From positions 259,280,001 to 259,344,000 of the forward strand of contig CM032228.1 in NCBI GenBank assembly GCA_019009955.1: a DNA stretch of 64,000 nucleotides, written 5' to 3'. This document shows, piece after piece, positions 1-13,124 of the stretch. How positions within the stretch are numbered: the stretch's first letter is position 1; each line of letters starts with the position of its first letter. The notes below the pieces were generated by a model. It saw only the letters and a list, made by a program, of their open reading frames with translations. It made no database searches and was not told where the DNA came from. Made by a program: the position numbers and the translations under genes. This DNA is from Riptortus pedestris (Eukaryota > Arthropoda > Insecta > Hemiptera > Alydidae).

Positions 1-233
1 CATTGCTGCTCGACTGTCGTTCATTGACGCTAGACTATCGTTTATTTATGCTCGACTATCGTTCATTGATGCTTGACTATCGTTCAATGATACACTACTA
101 TGGTTCATTGATTCTCGACTATCGTTCATTGCTGCTGGACTATCGTTTATTGATCCTCTACTATCGTTCATTGATAATCGACTATCGTTCATTTATTCTC
201 TACTATCGTTCATTGATATTCGGCTATCGGTAA
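1..233. repeat. 21-bp minisatellite, about 11 diverged copies, cut by window edge
   Basis: Direct repeats of a 21-bp unit built around CGACTATCGTTCATTGATGC. Copies differ by several substitutions each, so this is an older or less homogenised array than the others in the window. Because 21 is a multiple of 3 it gives a continuous reading frame with a 7-residue period (LDYRSLM-like). I read this as a by-product and not as a protein. The left end lies outside the window. Confidence 0.85.
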
Positions 234-748
234 TTTTTTGTTACTAAATAATATCTGAGTTATTCCTTCTTTCTTGTTGTCAGTATTCAGCAAATTCCCA
301 CCTCCACTCTTCCGATTTTACCAGACTTACATATATATATGTGTGTGTGTGTGTGTATGTGTGTGTATGTTAACGCTGTAGAGGTGGCGATTTTTGTTTA
401 ATCTTAACCAAACTGGATATATAACGTTAATCCTTCAGGCCGAGCAGTGGGAGGAATTGTATAAATTGCTCGTAAATGTTTTTTTTTTTTTTATACATTT
501 CTTCTCCTTCTTGAATATTCTGAGAATATGCATTTAGTAGTTTTCTGCCATCAGTAAAGCCCCGCTCCTAATCATGTTAGCAATAAGCTGTTGTATCATG
601 AACCACATTATTCGAAGGTTAAATACCAAATATTCTGTTCAACAGATCATTACTATACAAGATACATGCAAATACTTTGTGTTGTCACGTCATCAATTCA
701 GAATTTATGTTCCTCCACTTCATAGAACTATAGTTCCTTTCTAAATCG

Positions 749-838
<90 letters not shown>
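234..838. repeat. Microsatellites and a degraded partial family 1 copy
   Basis: Contains a TA/TG microsatellite at about 331-370, then sequence matching the core of family 1 from about 366 (TGTTAACGCTGTAGAGGT) and its interior to about 700 (AGTAAAGCCCCGCTCCTA, TTAAATACCAAATATT). The match is interrupted and diverged. A (TC)n(TA)n microsatellite occupies about 750-834. No gene seen. Confidence 0.6.
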
Positions 839-953
839 TGTTTTAACCATTCTGAGATTTCAGGCATGTTGGGAACTGAATTTGCGGCTCTATCGGCTAT
901 TTTATTACCTAAAGTTCCAGAATGTCCAAGTATCCAATCCAAAGTTATTTTTT
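839..953 (-). pseudogene. LINE RNase H fragment (minus strand)
   Basis: Reading the minus strand from about 953 down to 839 gives an uninterrupted stretch containing WILGHSGTLGNKIADRAAN. This is the typical GHSG-x-x-GN-x-x-AD-x-A signature at the C-terminal end of RNase H domains in I/Jockey/R1-type non-LTR retrotransposons. An in-frame stop lies just upstream in that frame, and no reverse transcriptase sequence is recognisable nearby, so this is a short dead fragment. The signature is seen directly. The clade is not resolved. Confidence 0.7.
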
Positions 954-1041
954 ATTTTCTAGTAATAAAAGTATATGTCTGAACTGGTCTGTTAACGGAT
1001 CGTAAACCTAGTTGTTTACCCTACTTAATACATTGCTATAC

Positions 1042-1143
1042 TACATTTTAGCAGATTTCCTTTAAGGGAAGTCAGCTATTGAGGTCTCAAATGTCCATCG
1101 ATCCTACCCAGGAGATGACGAAAATGAGGTCCGTTCAGAATGA

Positions 1144-1209
<66 letters not shown>

Positions 1210-1926
1210 TATATATATATATATATATGTCTGTTAACGCTCTAGCGGTCGCAATTTTTGTTTGATCGTTACGACTTTCGATATTTAACCGTTTTATGTA
1301 AAAAGACAGATCAGGTTCGTTAATGGCTGAAATCGGACCAGAGGGAGGGGGGATTTTCGAAAATTCGAAATACCTCCGTTATTACGCATTGGATCGAAAA
1401 ATTGTATAGAACCAATCTTATTGAATATTAAATTTACTATAAATTTTGTTATATACATTTATTCTGTATCTTGAATATTAACCGAGATATTTGCATTTTT
1501 ACGAAGTCAGTGGGACACGAGGTCGGGTATAGTTCGGATTAGATCGGCCGTTTTCGTAACTCCTCGGCTCAGGTGGAACCTTCTTCTAACCTTACCTGCC
1601 GTTTCTAACCTTACCTCACCGTCGTGACTTTGTGAGATATATGCAAATACGTTCTGTTCATCCGCCGCCCCCCCTTCTTTAGTTCTTGGACTACTAAAAT
1701 TTGAGTTATTAAAATATAAATTATTCTTACAATTCAGAAGCCGTTTCAGTTGGGAATTTGTATTTTAATTAACTGAAACATTTCTCATTACCGTTTGCAT
1801 TTAATCATGGTGGTGTTGTGTTACCAGTATGCAGATTTCTCTATTGTAAAACTTCACATGGGAAATCTGCTTAGTTTACGCAGCCCCTGCATGACGGACT
1901 TTTTTTATATATATACATATATATAA
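1042..1926 (+). mobile_element. Family 1 repeat copy, near complete (non-autonomous element)
   Basis: Left end is a near palindrome (AGCAGATTTCCTTTAAGGGA, continuing to about 1077), followed by about 65 bp (TGTCCATCGATCCTACCCAG and on), a (TC)n(TA)n microsatellite at 1144-1228, then a core starting GTCTGTTAACGCTCTAGCGG and interior shared with copies at 7.9, 41.6 and 57.1 kb. The right end reads GGAAATCTGCTTAGTTTACG and continues to GACGGACTTTTTT, then (TA)n. The end GGGAAATCTGCT is the reverse complement of the left end, as in terminal inverted repeats. No coding capacity is seen, so it is probably a non-autonomous DNA element. The superfamily is not determined. Confidence 0.65.
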
Positions 1927-2619
1927 CAAAAATGACTCTGAATAACAAGAAAAACATAACTCTCATTATGTTGCATAATTGACAATGCAGTAAACAGGAA
2001 ACAAAAGTTTTGGTCGTGTTTTTTTTATATCTGAAAGAATACAAGATTTTGAGCTAAAGGATATGAATGCACTCGGTAATGTTTTATCGGTTAACAATGG
2101 AGCATTCCTTTCCTAAAAAACAGTAATGCAATTATTACACAATTAATTAATAATTATACAAATTGTAAAGAATACAAACAGATGCCGAAGCCAAATATAC
2201 TTTTACAAAAAGCACGAGGAACGAAAAACTTTGAAATTATGCTGTAAAAAAAGAATGCAAATACAGAGGGGATATTTTAGTCCGTCTCTACATATATAAT
2301 AATATTGATATAATTGGTAGGTATCTCGTCACCTTCTTGGGAATGGTGTTGCCTTTTGGGAAAAGCGTTAAAATGGACCTTATAATGAATTTGATAGTAA
2401 TAATAAAAACCTGTGTTGGGGCGAGGAGTGCCATCTGGTGAGGGGTGCATCTACTAATGAGAAGGGTCACGTGGGGAGTACTGGTCACGTGGACGGCACG
2501 AGGCGCTAGATGACAGCTAATGGGGTAATAGTGAATTACTGTTTCTCCATCATATCCTATTTGGCACATATCTAGTTCCAATTAATATGGCCCCCCTCCG
2601 TTTCTGCGGTCAGCCGATT
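1927..2619. other. No gene recognised
   Basis: AT-rich single-copy-looking sequence without recognisable coding signal, RNA gene or repeat boundary. A GC-richer segment at about 2405-2520 shows no protein similarity I can identify on either strand. Confidence 0.4.
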
Positions 2620-5600
2620 CCTTTCCCTATTAGCAACCTCTTCTATCTGCTACAGTCATCCTCCAACCTACACCTTTCCCTATTAGCAACCTCTTCTATC
2701 TGCTACAGTCATCCTCCAACCTACACCTTTCCCTATTAGCAACCTCTTCTATCTGCTACAGTCATCCTCCAACCTACACCTTTCCCTATTAGCAACCTCT
2801 TCTATCTGCTACAGTCATCCTCCAACCTACACCTTTCCCTATTAGCAACCTCTTCTATCTGCTACAGTCATCCTCCAACCTACACCTTTCCCTATTAGCA
2901 ACCTCTTCTATCTGCTACAGTCATCCTCCAACCTACACCTTTCCCTATTAGCAACCTCTTCTATCTGCTACAGTCATCCTCCAACCTACACCTTTCCCTA
3001 TTAGCAACCTCTTCTATCTGCTACAGTCATCCTCCAACCTACACCTTTCCCTATTAGCAACCTCTTCTATCTGCTACAGTCATCCTCCAACCTACACCTT
3101 TCCCTATTAGCAACCTCTTCTATCTGCTACAGTCATCCTCCAACCTACACCTTTCCCTATTAGCAACCTCTTCTATCTGCTACAGTCATCCTCCAACCTA
3201 CACCTTTCCCTATTAGCAACCTCTTCTATCTGCTACAGTCATCCTCCAACCTACACCTTTCCCTATTAGCAACCTCTTCTATCTGCTACAGTCATCCTCC
3301 AACCTACACCTTTCCCTACTAGCAACCTCTTCTATCTGCTACAGTCATCCTCCAACCTACACCTTTCCCTATTAGCAACCTCTTCTATCTGCTACAGTCA
3401 TCCTCCAACCTACACCTTTCCCTATTAGCAACCTCTTCTATCTGCTACAGTCATCCTCCAACCTACACCTTTCCCTATTAGCAACCTCTTCTATCTGCTA
3501 CAGTCATCCTCCAACCTACACCTTTCCCTATTAGCAACCTCTTCTATCTGCTACAGTCATCCTCCAACCTACACCTTTCCCTATTAGCAACCTCTTCTAT
3601 CTGCTAAAGTCATCCTCCATCCTACACCTTTCCCTATTAGCAACCTCTTCTATCTGCTACAGTCATCCTCCAACCTACACCTTTCCCTATTAGCAACCTC
3701 TTCTATCTGCTACAGTCATCCTCCAACCTACACCTTTCCCTATTAGCAACCTCTTCTATCTGCTACAGTCATCCTCCAACCTACACCTTTCCCGATTAGC
3801 AACCTCTTCTATCTGCTACAGTCATCCTCCAACCTACACCTTTCCCTATTAGCAACCTTCTATCTGCTACAGTGATCCTCCAACCTAGACCTTTCCCTAT
3901 TAGCAACCTCTTCTATCTGCTACAGTCATCCTCCAACCTACACCTTTCCCTATTAGCAACCTCTTCTATCTGCTACAGTCATCCTCCAACCTACACCTTT
4001 CCCTATTAGCAACCTCTTCTATCTGCTACAGTCATCCTCCAACCTACACCTTTCCCTATTAGCAACCTCTTCTATCTTCTACAGACATCCTCCCACCTAC
4101 ACCTATCCCTATTAGCAACCTCTTCTATCTGCTACAGTCATCCTCGACGCTAGACGTTTTCCTATTAGCAACCTCTTCTATCTGCTACAGTCATCCTCCA
4201 ACCTACACCTTTCCCTATTAGCAACCTCTTCTATCTGCTACAGTCATCCTCCAACCTACACCTTTCCCTATTAGCAACCTCTTCTATCTGCTACAGTCAT
4301 CCTCCAACCTACACCTTTCCCTATTAGCAACCTCTTCTATCTGCTACAGTCATCCTCCAACCTACACCTTTCCCTATTAGCAACCTCTTCTATCTGCTAC
4401 AGTCATCCTCCAACCTACACCTTTCCCTATTAGCAACCTCTTCTATCTGCTACAGTCATCCTCCAACCTACACCTTTCCCTATTAGCAACCTCTTCTATC
4501 TGCTACAGTCATCCTCCAACCTACACCTTTCCCTACTAGCAACCTCTTCTATCTGCTACAGTCATCCTCCAACCTACACCTTTCCCTATTAGCAACCTCT
4601 TCTATCTGCTACAGTCATCCTCCAACCTACACCTTTCCCTACTAGCAACCTCTTCTATCTGCTACAGTCATCCTCCAACCTACACCTTTCCCTACTAGCA
4701 ACCTCTTCTATCTGCTACAGTCATCCTCCAACCTACACCTTTCCCTATTAGCAACCTCTTCTATCTGCTACAGTCATCCTCCAACCTACACCTTTCCCTA
4801 CTAGCAACCTCTTCTATCTGCTACAGTCATCCTCCAACCTACACCTTTCCCTACTAGCAACCTCTTCTATCTGCTACAGTCATCCTCCAAACCTACACCT
4901 TTTACTAGCAACCTCTTCTATCTGCTACAGTCATCCTCCAACCTACACCTTTCCCTATTAGCAACCTCTTCTATCTGCTACAGTCATCCTCCAACCTACA
5001 CCTTTCCCTATTAGCAACCTCTTCTATCTGCTACAGTCATCCTCCAACCTACACCTTTCCCTATTAGCAACCTCTTCTATCTGCTACAGTCATCCTCCAA
5101 CCTACACCTTTCCCTATTAGCAACCTCTTCTATCTGCTACAGTCATCCTCCAACCTACACCTTTCCCTATTAGCAACCTCTTCTATCTGCTACAGTCATC
5201 CTCCAACCTACACCTTTCCCTATTAGCAACCTCTTCTATCTGCTACAGTCATCCTCCAACCTACACCTTTCCCTATTAGCAACCTCTTCTATCTGCTACA
5301 GTCATCCTCCAACCTACACCTTACCCTATTAGCAACCTCTTCTATCTGCTACAGTCAACCTCCAACCAACACCTTTCCCTAATAGCAACCTCTTCTATCT
5401 GCTACAGTCATCCTCCAACCTACACCTTTCCCTATTAGCAACCTCTTCTATCTGCTACAGTCATCCTCCAACCTACACCTTTCCCTATTAGCAACCTCTT
5501 CTATCTGCTACAGTCATCCTCCAACCTACACCTTTCCCTATTAGCAACCTCTTCTATCTGCTACAGTCATCCTCCAACCTACACCTTCCCCTATTAGCAA

Positions 5601-6506
5601 CCTCTTCTATCTGCTACAGTCATCCTCCAACCTACACCTTTCCCTATTAGCAACCTCTTCTATCTGCTACAGTCATCCTCCAACCTACACCTTCCCCTAT
5701 TAGCAACCTCTTCTATCTGCTACAGTCATCCTCCAACCTACACCTTCCCCTATTAGCAACCTCTTCTATCTGCTACAGTCATCCTCCAACCTACACCTTT
5801 CCCTATTAGCAACCTCTTCTATCTGCTACAGTCATCCTCCAACCTACACCTTCCCCTATTAGCAACCTCTTCTATCTGCTACAGTCATCCTCCAACCTAC
5901 ACCTTTCCCTATTAGCAACCTCTTCTCATATCTATCTGCTACAGTCATCCTCCAACCTACACCTTTCCCTATTAGCAACCTCTTCTATCTGCTACAGTCA
6001 TCCTCCAACCTACACCTTTCCCTATTAGCAACCTCTTCTCATATCTATCTGCTACAGTCATCCTCCAACCTACACCTTTCCCTATTAGCAACCTCTTCTA
6101 TCTGCTACAGTCATCCTCCAACCTACACCTTCCCCTATTAGCAACCTCTTCTATCTGCTACAGTCATCCTCCAACCTACACCTTCCCCTATTAGCAACCT
6201 CTTCTATCTGCTACAGTCATCCTCCAACCTACACCTTTCCCTATTAGCAACCTCTTCTATCTGCTACAGTCATCCTCCAACCTACACCTTTCCCTATTAG
6301 CAACCTCTTCTATCTGCTACAGTCATCCTCCAACCTACACCTTTCCCTATTAGCAACCTCTTCTATCTGCTACAGTCATCCTCCAACCTACACCTTTCCC
6401 TATTAGCAACCTCTTCTATCTGCTACAGTCATCCTCCAACCTACACCTTTCCCTATTAGCAACCTCTTCTATCTGCTACAGTCATCCTCCAACCTACACC
6501 TTTCCC
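2620..6506. repeat. 53-bp tandem array, about 73 copies
   Basis: Head-to-tail repeats of a 53-bp unit containing TTAGCAACCTCTTCTATCTG and TACAGTCATCCTCCAACCTA. The unit has about 21 C and 3 G, a strong strand skew. Most copies are identical. Variants are clustered: TACTAGC in place of TATTAGC mainly at 4530-4900, CTTCCCC in place of CTTTCCC mainly at 5580-6185, and a 7-bp insertion shared by two copies at about 5927 and 6040. A more diverged patch lies at about 4070-4160. Stops occur regularly in all + frames. Confidence 0.97.
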
Positions 6507-7854
6507 AAATTAAATCATTCACGTGGCAAACCTTGAATGGTGAGTTCCATTCCCTATCTGGCCAATAGGAATTTGTTTAGTGGCGGAATTCATTAAATAA
6601 AATGGTTAGTCCCAAGAAAAGGGTGCTAACCTGTTGCCATTGTTGGAAAAAGTGGGCCTTAATAAATATCATAACATCATCTGCTGAAAGGAATAGCAGT
6701 TAGAACATATGTAGAATGCACACATCATATCTTATAGTAATGGAACGCTAACAAACACTAATAAAACTAAAACTAATAAAATTTAGAACCTGCTCCTAGA
6801 CTAGGAGCCAAGGTATGGTCTTCACATTGCTAAAATCATAGATGTGGCAACAAAAACATAAATATTGTGAGTGAACACCGTTAACGTTCTGCGAATGTAT
6901 AGTAATAAAAAATGTTTTTTTTTGAAAATGAATTAAAGAACTGAGGGAGGTTTTCTACACAAAGACAAATACATTAGTTGCGATTTGCGCTGGGTTGCTG
7001 CTCGACTGGAGAAACCCACCAAATCATGAGATGAACAAACTAAATATAACTCCACTATATTTCTCATAATAACGAGGCAATAAATAATCAATTATATGAT
7101 GAGGTATATTATATGTTTTAGGGGGAAACATCCTTTGTAAGAAATACCTTCATTAATAAATTCAGGTATTCAATAACGGAGGCTGCCAATACATTAAAAA
7201 TGTATTACATATATATTTAGAGTGTTATAAAGATTAACAGAATTAATTTATTATATATAACTTTTAAACTGGCAATGCTCTAAAGTGTGTACTTTCAACT
7301 CGAGATATTCACAACCAAAGTAGTTTAAAGCTTTCTATTTAAATCATATCTCAGAATATTATTAATGATTGACTTCAGATTAATAAATTTGTCAAAGTAA
7401 AACAAAAACATTTTTAATAAATCCTCCTATGCGTTTTATTCGAAATTTTAATTTAATTCCACTTAGTCTGAACAACAATGTCATTCATCTTTGAATAATA
7501 CAATTTCAGTGAAATTTCTCTTTTAGCGGAAATCCGGCTTAATGTAGGGGATCTAGGGAATCGTGGTGATTCTCTTCTCATCAACAGACAAATCACTCAT
7601 CAACATTCTCTCATAATAGTCGATAACAAGTTTGGTAAAATTATTTTTTCAAAGTTGTTTAATGGATCGAATTATGAATTTTGTCAAACTACCATAAAAA
7701 TAGTAAATAAGCAATTTTACCTAGCGATTTGATCTTTTTTTCCCCAGATTCCTGCCAGCTAATATATTTATAATATTTTTGACAAACCGACTAAATAATA
7801 TTCTCTATGATGGAAATCTGTGCTGTCTAAGTAAATTAGTGTATTTTCTTTTGG
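6507..7854. other. No gene; fragment of a dispersed repeat and a short perfect hairpin
   Basis: AT-rich intergenic or upstream-intronic sequence. The segment at about 6570-6640 (AGAAAAGGGTGCTAACCTGT) resembles about 8068-8140 (AGAAAAGGGTGGTAACCTGT), with matching sequence before it, so it is a small dispersed repeat. At 6792-6808 there is a perfect 8-bp-arm hairpin (GCTCCTAG-A-CTAGGAGC). No exon recognised. Confidence 0.4.
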
Positions 7855-8685
7855 TTTAGCAGCTATTGAGGTCGTACTCATGACGCGATTTTCGAAATTT
7901 TTCTTCAAATGCCCATCGATCCTACCCAGGAGATGACGAAAATGAGGTCCTTTCAAAACTAAATATATATTGGTCTGTTACCGCTCTAGAGGTCAATTTT
8001 TTTTTTTTTTATCGTTACCAAACTCGACATTTAAACGTTTTATGTAAAAAGACTGATCAAGTTAGAGGTGAGGATTTATTTAGTGACGGACTCACTAAAT
8101 AAACTGCTTGAGCCCACCCTGGCTAGAAAAGGGTGGTAACCTGTAGATAACCCGTCCCGATTAGCCTAGTAGCATAAAGTAGACGTAAATAATAATAAAC
8201 AAAACAAAATAGAGGGGAGGATTTTCGACAATTCGAAATATCTCCGTTACTCTACGTCGGATCGAAAAATTGTATAAAATCAATCTTATTGCAAATTAAA
8301 TTTACTATAAATATTGTTATATACATTTTTTCTCTATCTTTTTCAGATTTCTGGTTTCACAAGTCATAGACACCATAACTGCATTTTGTTTCTTTCGTGT
8401 CTGTTTGTTTGCTTATTTGTTACTTTTTCACGCATAAACGGCACATTTTTTGACTATCTTGATTATTTACTGAGATATTTGCATTTTTTAGTTTTCGGTC
8501 TTCAGTAAAGCCTCACTCCTACTCATCTCATATTAACAATATTCTATTATGGTATGAAGCACTTTATTTGAAGATTAAATACCAAATATTGTTCTCATTC
8601 AACTTTTAAGTTTTGTGATAAATGCAAATTAGAGACGCAGATCTGCTTAGTTAGCGCAGCCCCTGCGTGGCGGACTTTTTTTAAT
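7855..8685 (+). mobile_element. Family 1 repeat copy lacking the left palindrome, with internal insertion
   Basis: Begins TTTAGCAGCTATTGAGGTCG with the palindromic end collapsed, continues through TGACGAAAATGAGGTCC and the core (CTGTTACCGCTCTAGAGGTC at about 7974), and ends near CAGCCCCTGCGTGGCGGACT and a T run. A segment at about 8060-8215 breaks the core and matches the small repeat at 6570-6640, so it looks like one repeat inserted into another. No credible protein is encoded. Confidence 0.6.
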
Positions 8686-10841
8686 ATTTATACTTATCCG
8701 TATGTTTCATGTCAATTTAGGATTTATTCTAAGAATGGTAAAACTATTGGAAATTTATTTATTTTTATATTTTAAAGTATTTTCTCTGAGGGTTTATGAT
8801 GTGAATGGCGAGCCCCAGTTCTTCATTTCATGATGGCTTAAGAAAATCGATTTAAAGCAAGATATTCTACCTCAATTGGTCTTATATTGGTGTTACCTCA
8901 ACTAGTATGTACTACCTAAATTATTTAGTAAAAAACTAGGTTTTATAAGGATTTGAGAAAATTGAGTAGGTTCTAAGGTAGGTTGTTCAATTTAAAAATT
9001 GAAGCGGTAAGAAAACTACACCAGCCCCATCTGTTATCAACTAGGCCAACCAAGGATGCCCCCTGACGAGTGCTGAGCTCTATAGCCTACTTGTGCAAAC
9101 ACTACCTGAGAGGACATCCTTGGGTTCAAAGGGCAAAGATAAGGAACAGGATCAGAACAGATGAGTGAGTGGGACAAGAGGAGAGAGTAGAGCCTCTCAT
9201 TAGTGGCAGCAATATTAGTTTCTTTCTCAGACCCCTTTTAACAACATGAGTGAGTAAAGGAAGGAGCATCCAGGGGGAGACCAGGATGGAGGCAGAGCAG
9301 CATCGAGAACATCATCACCATATCATCAGCATCCCTTGAAGTAATCATTAATCTACTAACATACTAACACATATCTGCCCTGCAATAGTCCATCCCCCAA
9401 TATCATGTAATTATCCAATATAATATTAATAGTAATAACCGTGTTATACATCAACATGGTCCTCCGGTATCAAATCATATACAACTTCCATGAACCAGCA
9501 CCTCTCTTAAAATATTGCAATCCGTTAGCGGGTAAGTACTGTAAATACATAGGTTACCGGAATGTGTTCCAGAATACAAGGTCGGGTCTAATTGTGCAGT
9601 AACTGGCCGAGCGAGAGCACAAAGGAGGCAGGCTTATAATCCATGAACCGAACAAGTTTATGATGTAACGTCTTGACCGTGCGGAGATTTACGGTTGGGC
9701 TAGCGATGGCTAGACACTTTGAAGCTAGGTCTAGTGCGATTGGCTGGACACGGGACGCTCTGCTGCCCCCTTTGCCTCGTCTCTCTGCTGAGCAGCCCCC
9801 TTTGCCTCTGCTGAGCCTTTCAACGACCAGTTGTAGCATAGCAATGCCTCAGCATCCTGCTGAATCCTTCACTGCACATCCTGACTACCGTTTGCACATC
9901 GCTTCCTCAGCCAAGACTTGCCCTGACCACACGCTATATAATATGAGAATTTACAGTTCTACCTTTTGCTCGTTACATTTTATTGATGTAACTCCACTAC
10001 ACAGAGGATGAGACAACTAAATCACAGAAACCCCATACAACTTATACTCCCTAATCCTTCCTTAATTTTAATTATTTTTGAAATGTTAGCTGTACAAGAG
10101 GTATTCACAGTTATAGGCCTATTAGTCTGCATAAACGGATATCTAATCTAACAAGATTAATCATGCGCTAGTAGCTAAATCACACAGCTAAATGATAGCT
10201 TTGATTATCAGTGGCTATTACTAATTTATTCGGATATTTTTTTTTAACTACTTAAAAATAATCATTATTTTATTGTATTAAAATTATCATCGAAGCAGAA
10301 GTTTCTTTAAGCATTTTTTAAAATTTGATTAGACGTTTTTAAAACATTTAATCTAAACCCCATATTAGCTGTTATGTCGTTTCACATTCATTTAATCTGA
10401 TGTAAACTGTTTATAGTTTCAGTAAAAAAATATTGTTTATTGATATATACTTTCTCCGACTAACGTCACCTGGTAGAGTTATCTATAGGATACCAGCCTG
10501 GAGGGAGGGTGGAACTTTGGACTTCGATCATTGAGATAGAAACTAAATAGATAGCTACTACTGGCCAGGCGGGTATCGACTCTACTAGGTTTATTGAGTA
10601 GCGGCTGCCTCACTAAAATGCACAGATATACCTTACTAATGTTCGCCTTACAAAATGTTTATAAAGAAAGATGAAGGTAGCAGGCCATTTCACAGCTCCA
10701 CTCCCACGTGGACAAATTACTTTTTTATTAAAGGCTGCCGAATTTCGGAAATGCTTTAATCTTAAAAGAAAAGGCTCCCCTTCTCATAATAACTTAACCT
10801 TTGAGCAGCTTTTTGAAGCATTGTAATCATTTTTACTGGAA
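8686..10841. other. No gene recognised; isolated CpG-richer segment with TATA-like box
   Basis: Mostly AT-rich. Two features stand out. First, an imperfect inverted repeat with arms at about 9048-9060 (AACCAAGGATGCC) and 9118-9132 (GGACATCCTTGGGTT). Second, a GC-richer segment at about 9660-9960 with TATATAAT at 9935-9942, bracketed by a short direct repeat TGATGTAAC (about 9661 and 9983). Overlapping open frames of 83 and 112 codons there have no recognisable protein features. The segment could be a solo LTR or a promoter. I cannot decide. Confidence 0.35.
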
Positions 10842-12559
10842 AATTTGCCCGGCTCTGCAAAGGCTTTAACCTGAATAACGTTGAGCAGAGATATTATGGT
10901 AATTGTATTTTGCATCACAATATGTCGCTCGACAGGCTGAGATGGTGAGTAGCTGAGGGTGGTCTATTGCAATTTGCCCGGCTCTGCAAATAAGGCTTTA
11001 ACCTGAATAACGTTGAGCAGAGATATTATGGTAATTGTATTTTGCATCACAATATGCCGCTCGACGGGCTGAGATGGCGAGTAGCTGAGGGTGGTCTATT
11101 GCAATTTGCCCGGCTCTGCAAATAAGGCTTTAACCTGAATAACGTTGAGCAGAGATATTATGGTAATTGTATTTTGCATCACAATATGTCGCTCGACAGG
11201 CTGAGATGGTGAGTAGCTGAGGGTGGTCTATTGCAATTTGCCCGGCTCTGCAAATAAGGCTTTAACCTGAATAACGTTGAGCAGAGATATTATGGTAATT
11301 GTATTTTGCATCACAATATGTCGCACGACAGGCTGAGATGGGGAGTAGCTAAGGGTGGTCTATTGCAATTTGCCCGGCTCTGCAAATAAGGCTTTAACCT
11401 GAATAACGTTGAGCAGAGATATTATGGTAATTGTATTTTGCATCACAATATGTCGCTCGACGGGCTGAGATGGCGAGTAGCTGAGGGTGGTCTATTGCAA
11501 TTTGCCCGGCTCTGCAAATAAGGCTTTAACCTGAATAACGTTGAGGAGAGATATTATGGTAATTGTATTTTGCATCACAATATGCCGCTCGACGGGCTGA
11601 GATGGCGAGTAGCTGAGGGTGGTCTATTGCAATTTGCCCGGCTCTGCAAATAAGGCTTTAACCTGAATAACGTTGAGGAGAGATATTATGGTAATTGTAT
11701 TTTGCATCACAATATGCCGCTCGACGGGCTGAGATGGCGAGTAGCTGAGGGTGGTCTATTGCAATTTGCCCGGCTCTGCAAATAAGGCTTTAACCTGAAT
11801 AACGTTGAGGAGAGATATTATGGTAATTGTATTTTGCATCACAATATGCCGCTCGACAGGCTGAGATGGCGAGTAGCTGAGGGTGGTCTATTGCAATTTG
11901 CCCGGCTCTGCAAATAAGGCTTTAACCTGAATAACGTTGAGGAGAGATATTATGGTAATTGTATTTTGCATCACAGTATGCCGCACGACAGGCTGAGATG
12001 GCGAGTAGCTGAGGGTGGTCTATTGCAATTTGCCCGGCTCTGCAAATAAGGCTTTAACCTGAATAACGTTGAGCAGAGATATTATGGTAATTGTATTTTG
12101 CATCACAATATGCCGCTCGACAGGCTGAGATGGTGAGTAGCTGAGGGTGGTCTATTGCAATTTGCCCGGCTCTGCAAATAAGGCTTTAACCTGAATAACG
12201 TTGAGGAGAGATATTATGGTAATTGTATTTTGCATCACAATATGCCGCTCGACAGGCTGAGATGGCGAGTAGCTGAGGGTGGTCTATTGCAATTTGCCCG
12301 GCTCTGCAAATAAGGCTTTAACCTGAATAACGTTGAGCAGAGATATTATGGTAATTGTATTTTGCATCACAATATGCCGCTCGACGGGCTGAGATGGCGA
12401 GTAGCTGAGGGTGGTCTATTGCAATTTGCCCGGCTCTGCAAATAAGGCTTTAACCTGAATAACGTTGAGCAGAGATATTATGGTAATTGTATTTTGCATC
12501 ACAATATGTCGCTCGACAGGCTGAGATGGTGAGTAGCTGAGGGTGGTCTATTGCAATTT
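10842..12559. repeat. 132-bp tandem array, 13 copies
   Basis: Direct repeats of a 132-bp unit containing AATTTGCCCGGCTCTGCAAA and AGGCTTTAACCTGAATAACG. The first copy is 129 bp because it lacks TAA after CTCTGCAAA. A few biallelic positions vary between copies (GAGCAG/GAGGAG, TGTCGC/TGCCGC, CAGG/CGGG, GGTGAG/GGCGAG), with the middle copies sharing the GAGGAG state. The array ends 565 bp before the Vsx homeobox exon and therefore probably lies in the preceding Vsx intron. Confidence 0.96.
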
Positions 12560-13124
12560 CACGACACAACTACTGGAAGATGACGTCGCAAACATCAAAC
12601 AACCATCGATGCCTCTCTCGTATTAAATAATGTCCTATCTTGTTTTTACAATACTTAAAGATAATCACTACAATTAATAATTTATAAAAAATCTCATGCG
12701 TACATGGCACGAACTCTATTACCTCTTATTGCATTAAACATACAAAATGTTTTCGTCCACATTTAAAAGTGTTTTATCTCAGTTCGGATACATCGGATCG
12801 AGAAATGTCCTATGGAATAACTTATATATCTTTTTATGATAAAATCTCCAGTACAAGTGTTCAGTATATCAAATAGTACCAGAGAAAATATATTTTTAAT
12901 TTCGTACTATGAGGCTGGAGGAGACTATGAGGAAACGCCTCTCACCAGCTACAAGTACTATTACACCATGCAATGCCCATAACTAAACTACTTCTTTTTA
13001 TATTTAATAAAACTGATCGAGTTGTTTAATGAAATAAGAGAGAGCCACTACAGTTCTCGTGTTTACCTAACCTTATTAGAATGTCTGTTTTATGAGTTTG
13101 CAAATAAATAAATACTTGTTGCAG
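12560..13124. other. Probable Vsx intron sequence with 3' splice acceptor
   Basis: AT-rich, no coding signal. It ends in a T-containing tract and CAG at 13122-13124, used as the acceptor of the homeobox exon that follows. Confidence 0.5.

Noticed and set aside
9588..10011. Overlapping 83- and 112-codon genes on opposite strands
   Set aside because: They arise from the GC-richer composition of the segment. No domain, signal peptide or conserved motif is visible.
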